From assembly GCF_003576645.1 (NCBI RefSeq), contig NC_044917.1, positions 2,623,103-2,687,102 on the forward strand: a stretch of 64,000 nt of DNA. The letters are read 5' to 3'. Under the pieces are notes generated by a model, which saw only the letters and a program-made list of their open reading frames with translations, did not search any database and was not told the origin of the DNA. Positions 46,758 through 57,629 of this stretch are shown piece by piece (the first letter of the stretch is position 1; each line of letters begins with the position of its first letter). The DNA is from Ipomoea triloba. Taxonomy: Eukaryota; Streptophyta; Magnoliopsida; Solanales; Convolvulaceae. Made by a program: the position numbers and the translations under genes.

Positions 46758-48321
46758 ATGGAAAATCTCATCTTTCTACAATCATTACTTGCAATCACAA
46801 TCCTAAGCTTCAACTATAGCGCCTGCGAGATCAAGAAAACAAACATCGTCGACGATTCCAGGCCCATCATCCTGTTCGAGCGCTTCGGCTTCGCCCTCAA
46901 CGGCCACGTCACGGTTTCCGTCGAAAACGTCTTGTACAGATCGAAGCATCAGAACGCAAAGCTTAACCCGTCTTCCATGGGGTTTTTCCTCGTCAGCGAC
47001 GCGTCATTTCCCAGGATCCTCAACGAATCCTCGTACACAGAAGCCTTCTGCGTTCTGTCCAGCCAGTACGTGAAGCCGGTGTTCAAGTTCGACGAGCTCT
47101 CGCCGGTCTCATCGCACAACGCCACGCTGGTGATCGGCGAGGAGCCGGACGAGTATAATCTCATCTTCGGGAACTGCCAGCCGGAATTCCACGTTTCCAT
47201 GAAGGTGTTCACGGAAATGTATAATGTGGACGGGGATGAGGAGAAGGATTTTCTCCCGGCGGGGCAGACGGAATTGCCGATGATTTACTTCTTATTCTTC
47301 GCCATTTACCTGTGTTTTTTAGCGGTGTGGGGATTTATCTGCCTCAAACAAACACAAACCGTGAAAAAGATCCATATAATCATGCTGGCATTGCTGGTTT
47401 TCAAGGCGTTGAGGATGATATGCGCGGCCGAGGACAAAATGTTCATCAGAAAAACCGGGACCCCGCACGGCTGGGACGTGGCGTTCTATGTCTTCGGGTT
47501 CCTCAAAGGCATCACTCTCTTCACGGTCATCATCCTCATCGGGACCGGGTGGTCGTTCCTTAAACCGTATCTGCAGGAGCGGGAGAAGCGCCTCTTAATG
47601 TTCGCCATACCATTGCAGGCAAGGCCAGTTTTTAGATTTTTGTGGCCTTATTTTTATAAATAAATGAGTCCTTATTAAAAGAACAAGCGTAATCTTTAAA
47701 ATCAATATATAAAATATATGATTTTTACTTCAGTTATATCTCTGCAAATTCAGAGTTGGGGAAACAGTTAGGTCAATTGTAGATTTTTTTACATAAATTG
47801 AGGCTTGTGTTGTTGACCATTTTGCACGCTCTAAAATCTGGTCCTGGTTATAGGTGATGGAGAACATAGCCGCAGTGGTAATTGCGGAAACGGGGCCGGC
47901 CAAGAAGGAGTGGCTAGTGTGGAACGAGACCTTCTTGTTGATCGACGTGGTTTGCTGCTGCACCATATTCTTCCCCATCTTCTGGTCCATCAGGAGCCTC
48001 CGGGAGGCGTCGGGGACGGACGGGAAGGCGTCGAGGAATCTGGAAAAGCTGACGCTTTTCAAGCAGTTCTACGTTGTCGTCGTGGCTTATTTGTATTTCA
48101 CGAGGTTTGGGGTGGCGATGATAGGGAATGCGGTGAGTTACATGCATGAATGGGTGGTGGCGGCCGCCGCGGAAACGGTGAACTTAGTGTTCTATCTCTT
48201 CATATTCTATAATTTCCGGCCGATTGAGAAGAACCCGTATTTAGCCGTCGATCATTACGGGGAATCTTCACCCACCTATCGCACAAAAGCATATGGAGAA
48301 GATTCTATTCAAGAATTGTAA
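46758..48321 (+). CDS. GOST/GPR107-type seven-transmembrane protein
   Basis: Two exons, 46758-47618 and 47854-48321, give 442 residues. A signal peptide (about 1-23, MENLIFLQSLLAI) precedes a luminal domain to about residue 172 with FERFGFALNGHVTV. A block of seven helices follows, starting LPMIYFLFFAIYLCFL, with VKKIHIIMLALLVFKALR, a GWS-containing helix, LYFTRF and FYLFIFYNFRP, and an acidic C-terminus. This is the plan of the lung-7TM/GOST family (plant CAND6/CAND7-like, animal GPR107), whose members act in the Golgi and secretory pathway. The intron appears to be GC-AG: CAG|GCAAGG at the donor, with IPLQ joined to VMENIAAVVIAETGP exactly as the family demands. A decayed second copy of the first exon lies at 58565. 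Confidence 0.9.
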
Positions 48322-48324
48322 TGG

Positions 48325-48985
48325 TTTTGGTTGCAAATGTAATCTACGAGCTGAGGGCCGGTTATGGAAAGTTGTTTCTCAGCTGTGCTTGTAAACAATT
48401 ATTAGACCAGATTAGTTTCTATTATTATGTGTATTAATTAATACTCCGTATAGTGTATAGAAAGTCTTGTAATTATATATGCAAAGTGACTATTTGTAAA
48501 GTTGTTCTTAGATCATATGCAAACTTGTCATTTGTCAAGTGTATAGATGATACTCCTTAAATTATAAGCTCAAAAAGAAAAAAAAATTATTTGTGTTCAG
48601 CTGAGTTGCTATGACTTACCTGTATCTCCTATAGTTATGACTTACTCAGGACATTTTGTAACTTGACAAAAAATACACAAATAAACTTACTTATGTGAGA
48701 TAGTTTATATTTTCAAAAAAAAAAAGTGAGATAGTTTATAAACCACACAAACCAATAAATTCACTAAAAAGATTTGGTGCACTATATTTGACCAATAGAT
48801 GTTTACTATTTACTTTGAAGGATAGGAATTGAAGATTGGCAATAATAATTACGGATAAAAACGCTGAAAACTAGAATTGAAAAAGTAAAATTTTAATGAA
48901 ATTTGCATTGGATTAGAAAAATTTGTGGATATGAATAATATTTTTGGAGCAAAGAATTGGCTTTGGTAGAAGACGGGGGTTCCCT
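48325..48985. other. spacer between the GOST gene and the plastid protein gene
   Basis: AT-rich; the first part should hold the GOST 3' untranslated region. A 13-bp direct repeat (GTGAGATAGTTTATA) occurs twice near 48695 and 48726. The last 200 bp precede the next gene's ATG. No other gene is seen, and the whole stretch is deleted in unit C. Confidence 0.4.
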
Positions 48986-48988
48986 TCC

Positions 48989-50991
48989 ATGGTGACTACA
49001 ACTCATATGCTTCAATCCCTCACTACTACTACTGCACTTCTCAATCGCACTTCATCAATCACCGTATGCTGCTTCTCATCCAGGAATGGCGGCCGTAGCG
49101 GCGGCTCCAGGTGGGATAGCAGAGCTGGAAATGGCCAGCAACGGTTCAGATTTGACGAGGAGGAGCTCCGAGCTAACGGCGGCGAAAAAGATGCGGAATT
49201 CGGGTTCGGTGCCGCCACTAAGCAGAGGATTTGGTGGTCCGATGATGACTCCTCCCGGGGCGATAGCTTTGATGATGAAGATGAAGATTTTGAAGGGTTT
49301 GGAGAATTAGAGGGCTCCATTGGCTTTTCTTGGATATTCAAGGTAAAAGCATATCTTTTCAAGAGTTTTATCATTATTTTAGCTTTCACCTGTTCATTAT
49401 TTTTTTCCAATTTTCAATAAACAAAGATGAAAGTAATCATAAATTCTAAATTTTGCATTTGTGATTTTTAATATACATGAGTGTAGTGCATACTAGGCAG
49501 CATTTGAGCCAAATTTGTTGATGCACTAAGCCACTAATGTAGACTGTCTTTAGAAAATGCAGGTATTGATACCATTCTAGCATATTTAGCTTTCATTTAA
49601 GTATTTCTTTTGTCAGGCTGGATTTATTTATATTGCACGTGATTTGAAAATTAATCCATTGCTGAAAATCAAGCAGGTTTGATCTGTTTGATTTAGGGTA
49701 GAGGTATGTGCCAGAAGCTCAGAACCATACTGTTTGAGGTTACTTGATATAGGTTAATGGATGCTTGGAACTTTTGCCTTGAACACTAAATGAATAGTGA
49801 AGACTCTAGCATTCCCAGATTGCTTTTAGGACCTTCAATGAGCCCATTTATATAGCATGTGATTTGAAAATTTATCCATTGCTGAAAATCAAACACGTTT
49901 GATCTGTTTGATTTAGGGAAGCTCAGAATCATACTGTTTGAGGTTAGTTGATATAGGTTAATGGATGCTCGGAACTTTTGCCTTGAACACTAAATGAATG
50001 GTGAAGGCTCTACCGCTCTAGCATTCCCAGATTGCTTTTAGGACCTTCAATGAGCCCATCAATGTTTCTTTGTCGCACAACCTATTGATTGATCTTTTCT
50101 AGTGTCTTCTTTTTCCTCTTGCCTTTTTGGTTCCCACATGGCTTATTGGTGAAATCCGTACTTGAGTTTTTATTTGGGTTCAGTAACGCATTCATTGACA
50201 TCACTTGCAATGTAAAACAAGTAATTGGTGATTGAGCATTAAATCATTGATGGGAGCCCAAGAACATTCTCTAAGTTGTTGCAGTTCTGTTGATCATACT
50301 TGAAACAACTTTCTTGACTTTTGCTTATTATTAGTTTATGACTTCTAAGTAGTTAATAGAATCCCGATATTTTGCACAATCAACTGTCTTTAGTCATGGT
50401 ATTTTCCAACAATTTGGACTGTTTGGCGAAAATTAATTCCTATACATATATCATATGGTGATGATATTGGAGTTTCTACAGGTACTCCAAGCCTTTGGTT
50501 GGATGGTTCCAGCTGTTCTCGTATCAATGCTTTTAGGAACAGGGACAAATACAATTGTCATGGCATTGGCGCTACCCTTAGCCCAATCTGCTCTTTCGTT
50601 AATAATGGATGCATTTTCAGGAACATCCTATGACCGCGCAAGACCAAAGTCCAGGACAAGGAAGCGGTCATATGCCAGAGCCAAAACCAATGCTAGAACA
50701 AGAGAGGGAGAACAAAATACCCAGAACGGGAAGGGAGCTAGGGGATATGGATCAAATGAAAAGGAGGCGAAAACAACGCAAAATTTTGGTGGATGGGATG
50801 AACTAGATAACCCAGGGACTACATCTGCAAACAAAACGCCTAAAACAACACCAGCTCAGGATCCAAATAAAGCCAGACTGCGGAATGAAGGCAAATTGAG
50901 CCGGAGAATAAGCAAGAAAGAAACACCATTGCTGTTGAGGCTACTCATCGCGGTCTTCCCATTCTTGGGATCCTGGACAAAGGTATTGTAA
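48989..50991 (+). CDS. probable plastid membrane protein of unknown function
   Basis: Exon 1 (48989-49342) and exon 2 (50482-50991) join in phase 0 (AAG|GTAAAA ... ACAG|GTACTC) to give 287 residues. The frame extends upstream of 48989 but without an ATG. The first ~30 residues are rich in Ser/Thr, poor in acids and followed by CCFSSRNGGRSGG, as in plastid transit peptides. Then come a Trp-containing acidic segment (IWWSDDDSS, DEDEDFEGFGELE), one or two hydrophobic helices (FGWMVPAVLVSMLLGTG; MALALPLAQSALSLIM), a long basic/polar linker and a last hydrophobic stretch (LLLRLLIAVFPFLGSW). I do not recognise a named family. The end is ambiguous: a usable donor (AAAG|GTATTG) lies two codons before the stop, so a further exon could exist. 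Exon 2 is duplicated at 58979-59488. Confidence 0.72.
49625..50060 (+). repeat. tandem duplication inside the plastid-protein intron
   Basis: Two copies of about 220 bp start at 49625 and 49847, each with GTGATTTGAAAATT(A/T)ATCC, TTTGATCTGTTTGATTTAGG, GATATAGGTTAATGGATGCT and AGATTGCTTTTAGGACCTTC. The duplication lengthens the intron only. Confidence 0.85.
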
Positions 50992-50999
50992 TTCTACTG

Positions 51000-51406
51000 C
51001 ATTGTTCTTATCTGCAACTGTACTGTAACTCTCACCATGCTTCACAAAGTTCACATAGCGTGTAAAGTTCTGGCCAAATTAAATCTGAATAACAGTATAA
51101 AGATTAAATGTCAATTATGGTTCCACGTTCAATTTATGCATGTGATGCTTTTCTAGCCACAAATTCCAGAGATCTAGAGAAAACTACAAAAGGGAACCAA
51201 ACAGACAAAAGACCAAAAGACTGAGTTTTTAACAAGGGAACCAAACAGACAAAAGACCAAAAGACAATGAGTTTTTTACAAGTTTAGATAGGAATGGTGT
51301 GGCCTCAAGGGACATGGTCTACTTTGATGCAAGTCCCCTATTGAGACATATATCTAGCAAAAATTTAGACCCAAAAGAATAATTGTCAGGAGGCTGGACA
51401 ATTGTT
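51000..51406. other. spacer 3' of the plastid-protein gene
   Basis: It matches 59500-59906 of unit C closely, including a 48-bp tandem duplication of GGGAACCAAACAGACAAAAG that both copies share and that therefore predates the segmental duplication. No coding potential. Confidence 0.6.
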
Positions 51407-51716
51407 ATACCATGGACCATGTCCACCTTACATGGTAGATCTTGATTAAAAATTTATGTGTCTATAATTAACATATTATGTAATTGTAGTTAACAAATTA
51501 TGTGCCGGTAAATAAATTGAAGACAAATAATTTGTTAATTACAGACGCATAATATGTGAACTACATATTATGTGACTGCAGTTAACATATTGTGTCTGTA
51601 GTTAACACACATAATCTGTTAACTGCAGGCACATAATATGTTAACGGAAAATGCATAATATGAATGTCATTTTGGATTAGGGTCCACAATGCAAGGTGGA
51701 CCCTGGTCCATGGTAT
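51407..51716. mobile_element. MITE with ends ATACCATGGACC
   Basis: The ends ATACCATGGACC and GGTCCATGGTAT are inverted; next to them are GTCCACCTTACATGG and CAATGCAAGGTGGAC. The interior repeats the words ACATATTATGTG and AACTGCAG. A truncated copy occupies the same site in unit C (59907 to about 60060), so insertion predates that duplication. Confidence 0.72.
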
Positions 51717-52497
51717 ATGGTATTATATGCTTTTTGGATGGTCGAAAAAGGTATGAATTTTTAATATTGGTGGTATGAAAGATTTAATACAAATAATATT
51801 TTCCTAAATTTGATTATTCTTTGATGTTTTTTTTTCATTGTTCTAACACAACTTTTAAGAAATTATTAATTAGGTTTCCTTGTTAAGAAAAAAAATCCAA
51901 TCCGCAGCTAGCTGGCAAGATTGATACATTGTGGTCTGGCAATAATGTGTGAAACTGGTCATTTAGCTTGTCTTTCACAGTAGCTTTGATCTTCTAATTA
52001 TGATGGGGAGTCTTAACTGGTCATTTAGCTTAAACTGTATCACTTTGGATGGAGGAACTTCAAGATAACTCTAATCCATGTTACTTCTTGCAGCCATATT
52101 AGCCCGTTTATCCAAAGCGTAATTTTGTATGTCTCAATGATATTCCTAAGCAAACACAATGACATTGTTGCTCATTTCATCCAACTCATGACTTCTTTCG
52201 AGTCGCTCTAGATATTGAGTATATATATATGTTTCACATTCACATTGTGTAATCTAATCATGTTTGTTAATTGTCTTTTAATCGCATCATATTTCATATT
52301 GTCAATTGTTTTTCAATGAGTTTTTTTTCTTCATATTTTTATTGTCTAAAGCTTCCATTACTGTGTTGAAATTAATCTAAGCATGGATTTATTTATTTAT
52401 TAAATATGTCAATTTATTAAAGCTTCCATTAATGTGTTGCCCTACTACCCTATCATCACATTTACAAAGTGCAATTCATTACTATTCATTTCATATT

Positions 52498-53138
52498 GGC
52501 TGTGTTTGGTAGAGCTTATTTAGGAGCTTATAGCTTATTTTAAGCTACTAATAAGCTATAAGCTTTGTTTGGTAATGCTGTCAAAATAAGCTAGTAACTT
52601 AAAATAAGAGCTTATTTTGAAACGCTACTTCAGGTAGCTTTTCAAAAATAAGCTAGTAGCTTCTTAACTTTTTTCCATTTTTATCCTTATTATTTTAAAT
52701 AAATGACATCATTTATCCCTCCCAATTAAAACTCTTTTGACATTTTTTCTTCAATATGTTTCGTTGTAATTTTAATTTGATATTTGTGTTTGAACAATAA
52801 TTTTTGTATGAACTAATTTTATGAATTATAAACGTTTTGTTTTACTTTATATATTTTTAAATATATGTTCTTACTTTATATTTTATTAAATTATATTGAT
52901 TTCATTATTTTATATTTTAATATGTAAACAAACATATTTAAATTTAAAATTATTTAACTTTTATGTAGATGTCCTTTTTAGTCTTTTTACATTTATCAAC
53001 TTATTAAAAAACTAATTTTACCAAACACTTTTAAACATAACAGCTATTCAGATTTCAGCTTCGAGTTTGTAGCTTTTCAGCTTTCAGCTACTTTTAAGCT
53101 TTCAGCTACCATTTCAGCTAGGTTTGCCAAACATAGCC
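52498..53138. mobile_element. 641-bp MITE with GGCTGTGTTTGG ends
   Basis: The left end GGCTGTGTTTGGTAGAGCTT and right end AGGTTTGCCAAACATAGCC are inverted repeats of the type seen in Harbinger/Tourist or hAT MITEs. Subterminal AGCTTATTTTAAGCT and TTTCAGCTTTCAGCTA words add to the pairing. A 3-bp duplication ATT flanks it (52495-52497 and 53139-53141). Unit B shows the uninterrupted target TTTCATATTGTCTTTAC near 40100, so the boundaries are exact. Confidence 0.88.
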
Positions 53139-54001
53139 ATTGTCTTTACAATTTCTTGTAAATAATTAAAATAATAATAATAATAAAAATCATGTTGAAT
53201 TTGTAACTCAGTAATTCCATGGATGAAGATGACCTAACACCTTATATTGATGTGATTAGACCGCAATACATGTGATGGCTTTAGATTTTGAATTTTTTTT
53301 TTTATGATGTATTGAAAAGAAAAAAAAAAATCTTCCTGACAAGTTCTATCCGGAGATGGACATGACTTGTCTACAAAAGAAAAAGAAAATTTCATAGTGG
53401 ATGAGGCGGCTCAATGATACTCCGTATTCTACAACCTCAAACACTACATATTCAACACTAACGACACAGGGAAAATGTTATTTGCATAATCCAATCAACA
53501 AAAAAGCCATTTTGCCTTTAAAGTAAACAAATCAACAATGCCATGCACTCGAAATTTTTGTATGTAAATTTTTAAATAACACTTGTTAACCAAAGTATAA
53601 AATATTTTTCTATAAATTCATAAAAATATTATATTTTAATTAAAAAATATTATACACCTCACACAATATTTACTCATAAAATTTTACTTGGTGAACATGT
53701 TCCAGACAAGGAATGGAAGATAGAACATCTATGCAGAGAATTGAAAGATGAGACATTCATAAACGCAAGCTTCAATATTCTTCAAAGAGAAATGATCGAT
53801 CAAAAAGTATTGTTTCTGGCTAAGATCTCCAGCCAAATGAATCACATTTACATTTCTTAGCACAGTAGCCTCCTGCCTATAAGGAAAGGGGAAAGGAAGA
53901 GCTGCAGTGTGTATGTGTCTGACTAATTTCTATTTTGTATTAACATTTCTCTCAATTCCCCAAGTAAAATGATGATTTTGAGTCAAAAAAATGAGATGAT
54001 A

Positions 54002-57000
54002 CTAAGAGCCAATGACAAAAGCGTGTATCTCAGCCCAGCTTGAGGCTGTGTAAAGAATGCCGGAGCCAACTTCCCTTTCTTTCTGCTGATCAACCACACC
54101 ACGAAACAGTGGAATAAATCTGACGCCAAAATGCGCCCCCACTCTTCTTAGACTCGAGTTTGAACCTACCACGATGCCTACAGATGCTGCAAGCAAACAA
54201 ACCAAGTCCCCTACCGAATCTCCAATGTAAACATCCAGTATCTTCCTATCACCAGCGCACCTCCTCTTCGCGAGGAGTTCTTGAAGCTTGTCAAAGGGGG
54301 ACTCCACCTTCTTCACAATTTCACCAGTGCAAAAAGATCCTTTAAATTCTAGCTCATTTGCACGCACCTTTAGCTTGTCATTTAAACCCCCTAGTAGACA
54401 GACATTAAAGAACAGAGGAATTGTTATAGTGAGAACCATGCTACACATACATTAGGAAGAGATAACAAATTGAGATCTTCTAATGAAAGTCAACAAGTCA
54501 ACTCAGTTACAGGCTGTGTCTCACATACCTGATGAAAAGGCAGATCTAATGAGGTCAGCACACCAACAACAGGAGAGCACACGAACATCTACATCCTTTT
54601 TTATTACAGTTTGGAAAAAATTCATACAACCGTCTTGGAGAATCAAACTCCCCCCAGCTTGGTTTATGTCTTCCAGGCTAAGACCATTAAGCAAACCAGA
54701 TTCAATCACCCTTAAATTTGCTTCTTTCTCAAAATCTGAAAGTTGCTCAAGTGCTGTGTGCACACCTTCATAGTTAAACTTCTTCGCTGCAAAAGCTTAG
54801 AATCTAAGGCACAGGGCAATGGAGGTTATCAATTATCACAAGCCATGAGATAAAATTACCTTTTTCAGTGGCTAAAATGTTCTCTATACACTGCTTATAG
54901 CCATCTCTGTACTTCTTGGAGAGAGCTTCCCAGATGTCACTTAGATCAGCCGATGTCATACGTGCAATTTGATTTTCTGTTCGGATTTGATCAGATTTTG
55001 GAGCTGTAGATATTGCAAGTTTTGCCAAGATGACAGATGAATCAACATGAGTGCATGTCAAATCAAAATCGGAAAATATCATAAATCGGCGGTCTTCTAG
55101 GTTATGCTCTCCTGAGAAGGGTACAACAGCTTTCTGAATAAGTGGCTGAGCTAAGAAAAAGTCTATCTCATGTTTAATTCCTTGAGAATAAAGTTTTTCA
55201 ATGATGTCAAGCTCCTCCCCAGTCAAAGAGACACTTAACTTGTCCAGCAAGTCCTCTGTTTGCAAAGAAAACTCCTAGAAAACAAATACATGACCCAGTA
55301 AGAAACATGTCATAAGTATCTTCTTAAAAGTTTGAACTACAGAGACTTGAGATGATGACAAGAAGAATAATTGGGTATTTGGGTTCAAAGAAAACAAAAA
55401 TAACCAAACCTGGAAACTGTCTGAGGAGTAATTCTCAATCCACTTCTTGTAGCGATGATTACTTTTACCATCAATAAGTCCCTGCAGCTCCTTACCAATG
55501 TAGGCATAAAGCCTTATGCAAGATGTCACAGCACCTAGGGTATAAGCAGACAACTTGGTTTTCTCACAAGGAGTTGCAAGTTTACCAGTAGCTGTATCCA
55601 ACAAGAACTCTGTGCACTTAGAAGTTGCTCGATTCTGAGTAGTATCTTTGACGACATCAGAGCCCCATTCCTGTCCAATTCATTACAAATTGGTAAATAA
55701 TAGCACAACCAACAATCAAAAAGACATTCCGCCTACTCCAAACTCTAAATCCAAAGCACATGCAGCATCTAGAAAAAATATATGCACGTCAACACATTTT
55801 TGCATCATGGCCACTCTTCAGATTTTCTTATATTACTAGATAACTCAGCACACAATAATGGGTAGATGCAAATGCAAAAATTCATGCTCCATAATATAGA
55901 TAGATAAAACAGCTTCACAAGAAAGCATTATAGTTTTATCCAATATATATATAATGGTTTACAAAAGATCCATGACAATTTGCACAGGAAAGAAAAAGTG
56001 ATATGTGAAAGCAAGTAACTAAACACAACTATTTTTACCAGGACCAAAGAATCATGATGCAAGTTGAGTTTGTCTAGGGTAGTCTTCCTCAACTCCCTAA
56101 TCCGATGCTTTGCATCATCATCCTCTGCGTTTGCTTCTGCGAACTCAAGCCTGCAATACATCCATTATTGATTTGTAAGTTACTACACTCTCTAGAAACT
56201 AAACAAATAAAAATGAATCAAAGGGGCAAACAAAACCAAAGTTAATGAACAAAGAAACTCATCCAGCATATCTTGCAGACTAATGACATTTTAAGAACAT
56301 TTTAGAAAGAAGAAATGGTCTGGATAAACTCTCTTTCAAAATTAAGCTTCAGAAGAATCCTAAAAGTGCATCCGCATAAGATACCACACACGCAAACTTC
56401 AGAATAAATTGCAGAAAAGTAGTTTTCAAGAAATGATCAATAAAATAGAAAAGAATAGAAATGAAAACGCAATGTTTATCCACATTGTCTTGTATGATCA
56501 ATAAAATAGAAAAGAACGAATACATTAAACCGAAAAAGAAATTCCCGCCCGATATACACATAATCCATAGATATAAAGAAAGACAGAATACGAATAAGAT
56601 GAAAACGAAAAAAAAAAAGAACTGACGCTTGATCGAATGGCTTGACAAAATAAACGCCCTGTGAGACGCACTGTCCGAACGTCTCGACCTCGAGAGTCCC
56701 CGACGCCAAACAGACGATGAAGGGAGTGTAGAGCGCGAACGTCGCCTCCTTCCTGAACTTGTTCCAGCACTTCTTCGCTATGCCTACGACTTCGTCTCTC
56801 GGGAGCTTGGGAATATTCCCAACCGGCGGCGGCTTTGAACTTGAACTCGAACTCGCCGACGCCATTCCAGTACAATTCTCGGTGGTTGCGCAGTCACTAC
56901 TTCCACTATCAGTGGCGGAGGATCGGCGGCGGTAACTGCAAAACGGGAATCGGAAACCCGAGGGATTGAATTCGGCTTTCGGAACTATTCTGGATACTAA

Positions 57001-57009
57001 GAGACGCAT
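54002..57009 (-). CDS. TH2: TH2 copy C (TENA + HAD), the only copy intact from targeting peptide to stop
   Basis: Exons 57009-56627, 56150-56039, 55670-55410, 55274-54860, 54786-54529 and 54390-54002 give 605 residues. Met49 equals the start used in copies A and B. The first ~30 residues (MRLLVSRIVPKAEF, FCSYRRRSS) are basic with no acidic cluster, as in mitochondrial or dual targeting peptides; Arabidopsis TH2 has one too. The HAD nucleophile is present (SDFDLT, Asp321) with GDSVGD in exon 6. The TENA motif reads QG instead of QD (residue 118), and LLEAD after GDSVGD reads LLAAS, so the hydrolase half may be inactive. Exon 2 ends CTG|GTAAAA where A and B have CAG|GTAAAA: Gln to Leu and a weaker donor. 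A TATATA word at 57015-57020 is very close to the first ATG, so a shorter form from Met49 is possible. Confidence 0.87.
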
Positions 57010-57508
57010 CAAGTAAATATATAGCAAAAATTCGAGAATTAATTTTATTTATTTATTTTTAACTTTAAAACTGATTCAGTTACTAAAATTCAAAACTGAT
57101 TCAGTTACTAAAATCAAAATATCTATATCTCTATACAGGTTTGAACGAAGAAAAGCAAATCGCCGGAGCTTGAGATCCCCGAGAAGAAGAAAGGCTGGGG
57201 AAGTGTTGTTTTGGGGATTATGACGGGGGCAAAAGTGGAATTTTCATTTAATTTGATATTTTCTTTTTAACTTTTTGCTATGGGCTGTATGGGCAATCTA
57301 GTCAAACAACGGCCTTACGAATTTCGTGAAAGATAAGTTGGGCCTTCCAAATCCACCTTTAACATTTCAACTCGGCCCAGCCTGAATTAGCACAAATTAT
57401 ATCACGACAAATACATCAAACCCGATTTGAATATTCATTATTATAACAATATACTATTCATTAAGTTTTAAAATAATATTTAATGTATATGCAATATAAA
57501 TTAATGTT

Positions 57509-57612
57509 TTTGAATACTACTGACTCTATTACAATGCAGTATAGGCTCGAATCCACCACTTCCCGTATAAAGGGAAGGGTTTGATGCCACTATACCACAG
57601 AGTCCTTGGCAT
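57509..57612 (-). mobile_element. tRNA-derived SINE (Au-like), 14-bp TSD, minus orientation
   Basis: Read on the minus strand: A-box CTGTGGTATAGTGGCA, B-box GGATTCGAGCC, tail TGTAATAGAGTCAGTAGTAT plus A's, the same family as 33617 and 35077 but short. The perfect repeat TATAAATTAATGTT lies at 57495-57508 and 57613-57626. It is absent from unit B at the matching place. Confidence 0.88.
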
Positions 57613-57629
57613 TATAAATTAATGTTAAA

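Larger units (their letters stand above)
40020..51720. repeat. segmental duplication, unit B
   Basis: It carries TH2 copy B, the full GOST gene and the full plastid membrane-protein gene. Blocks match unit C (52200-60060) in order, with extra insertions in B at 40136-40503, about 44511-45710 and 46050-46400, and a deletion in C that removes most of the GOST gene and the first exon of its neighbour. Confidence 0.85.
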
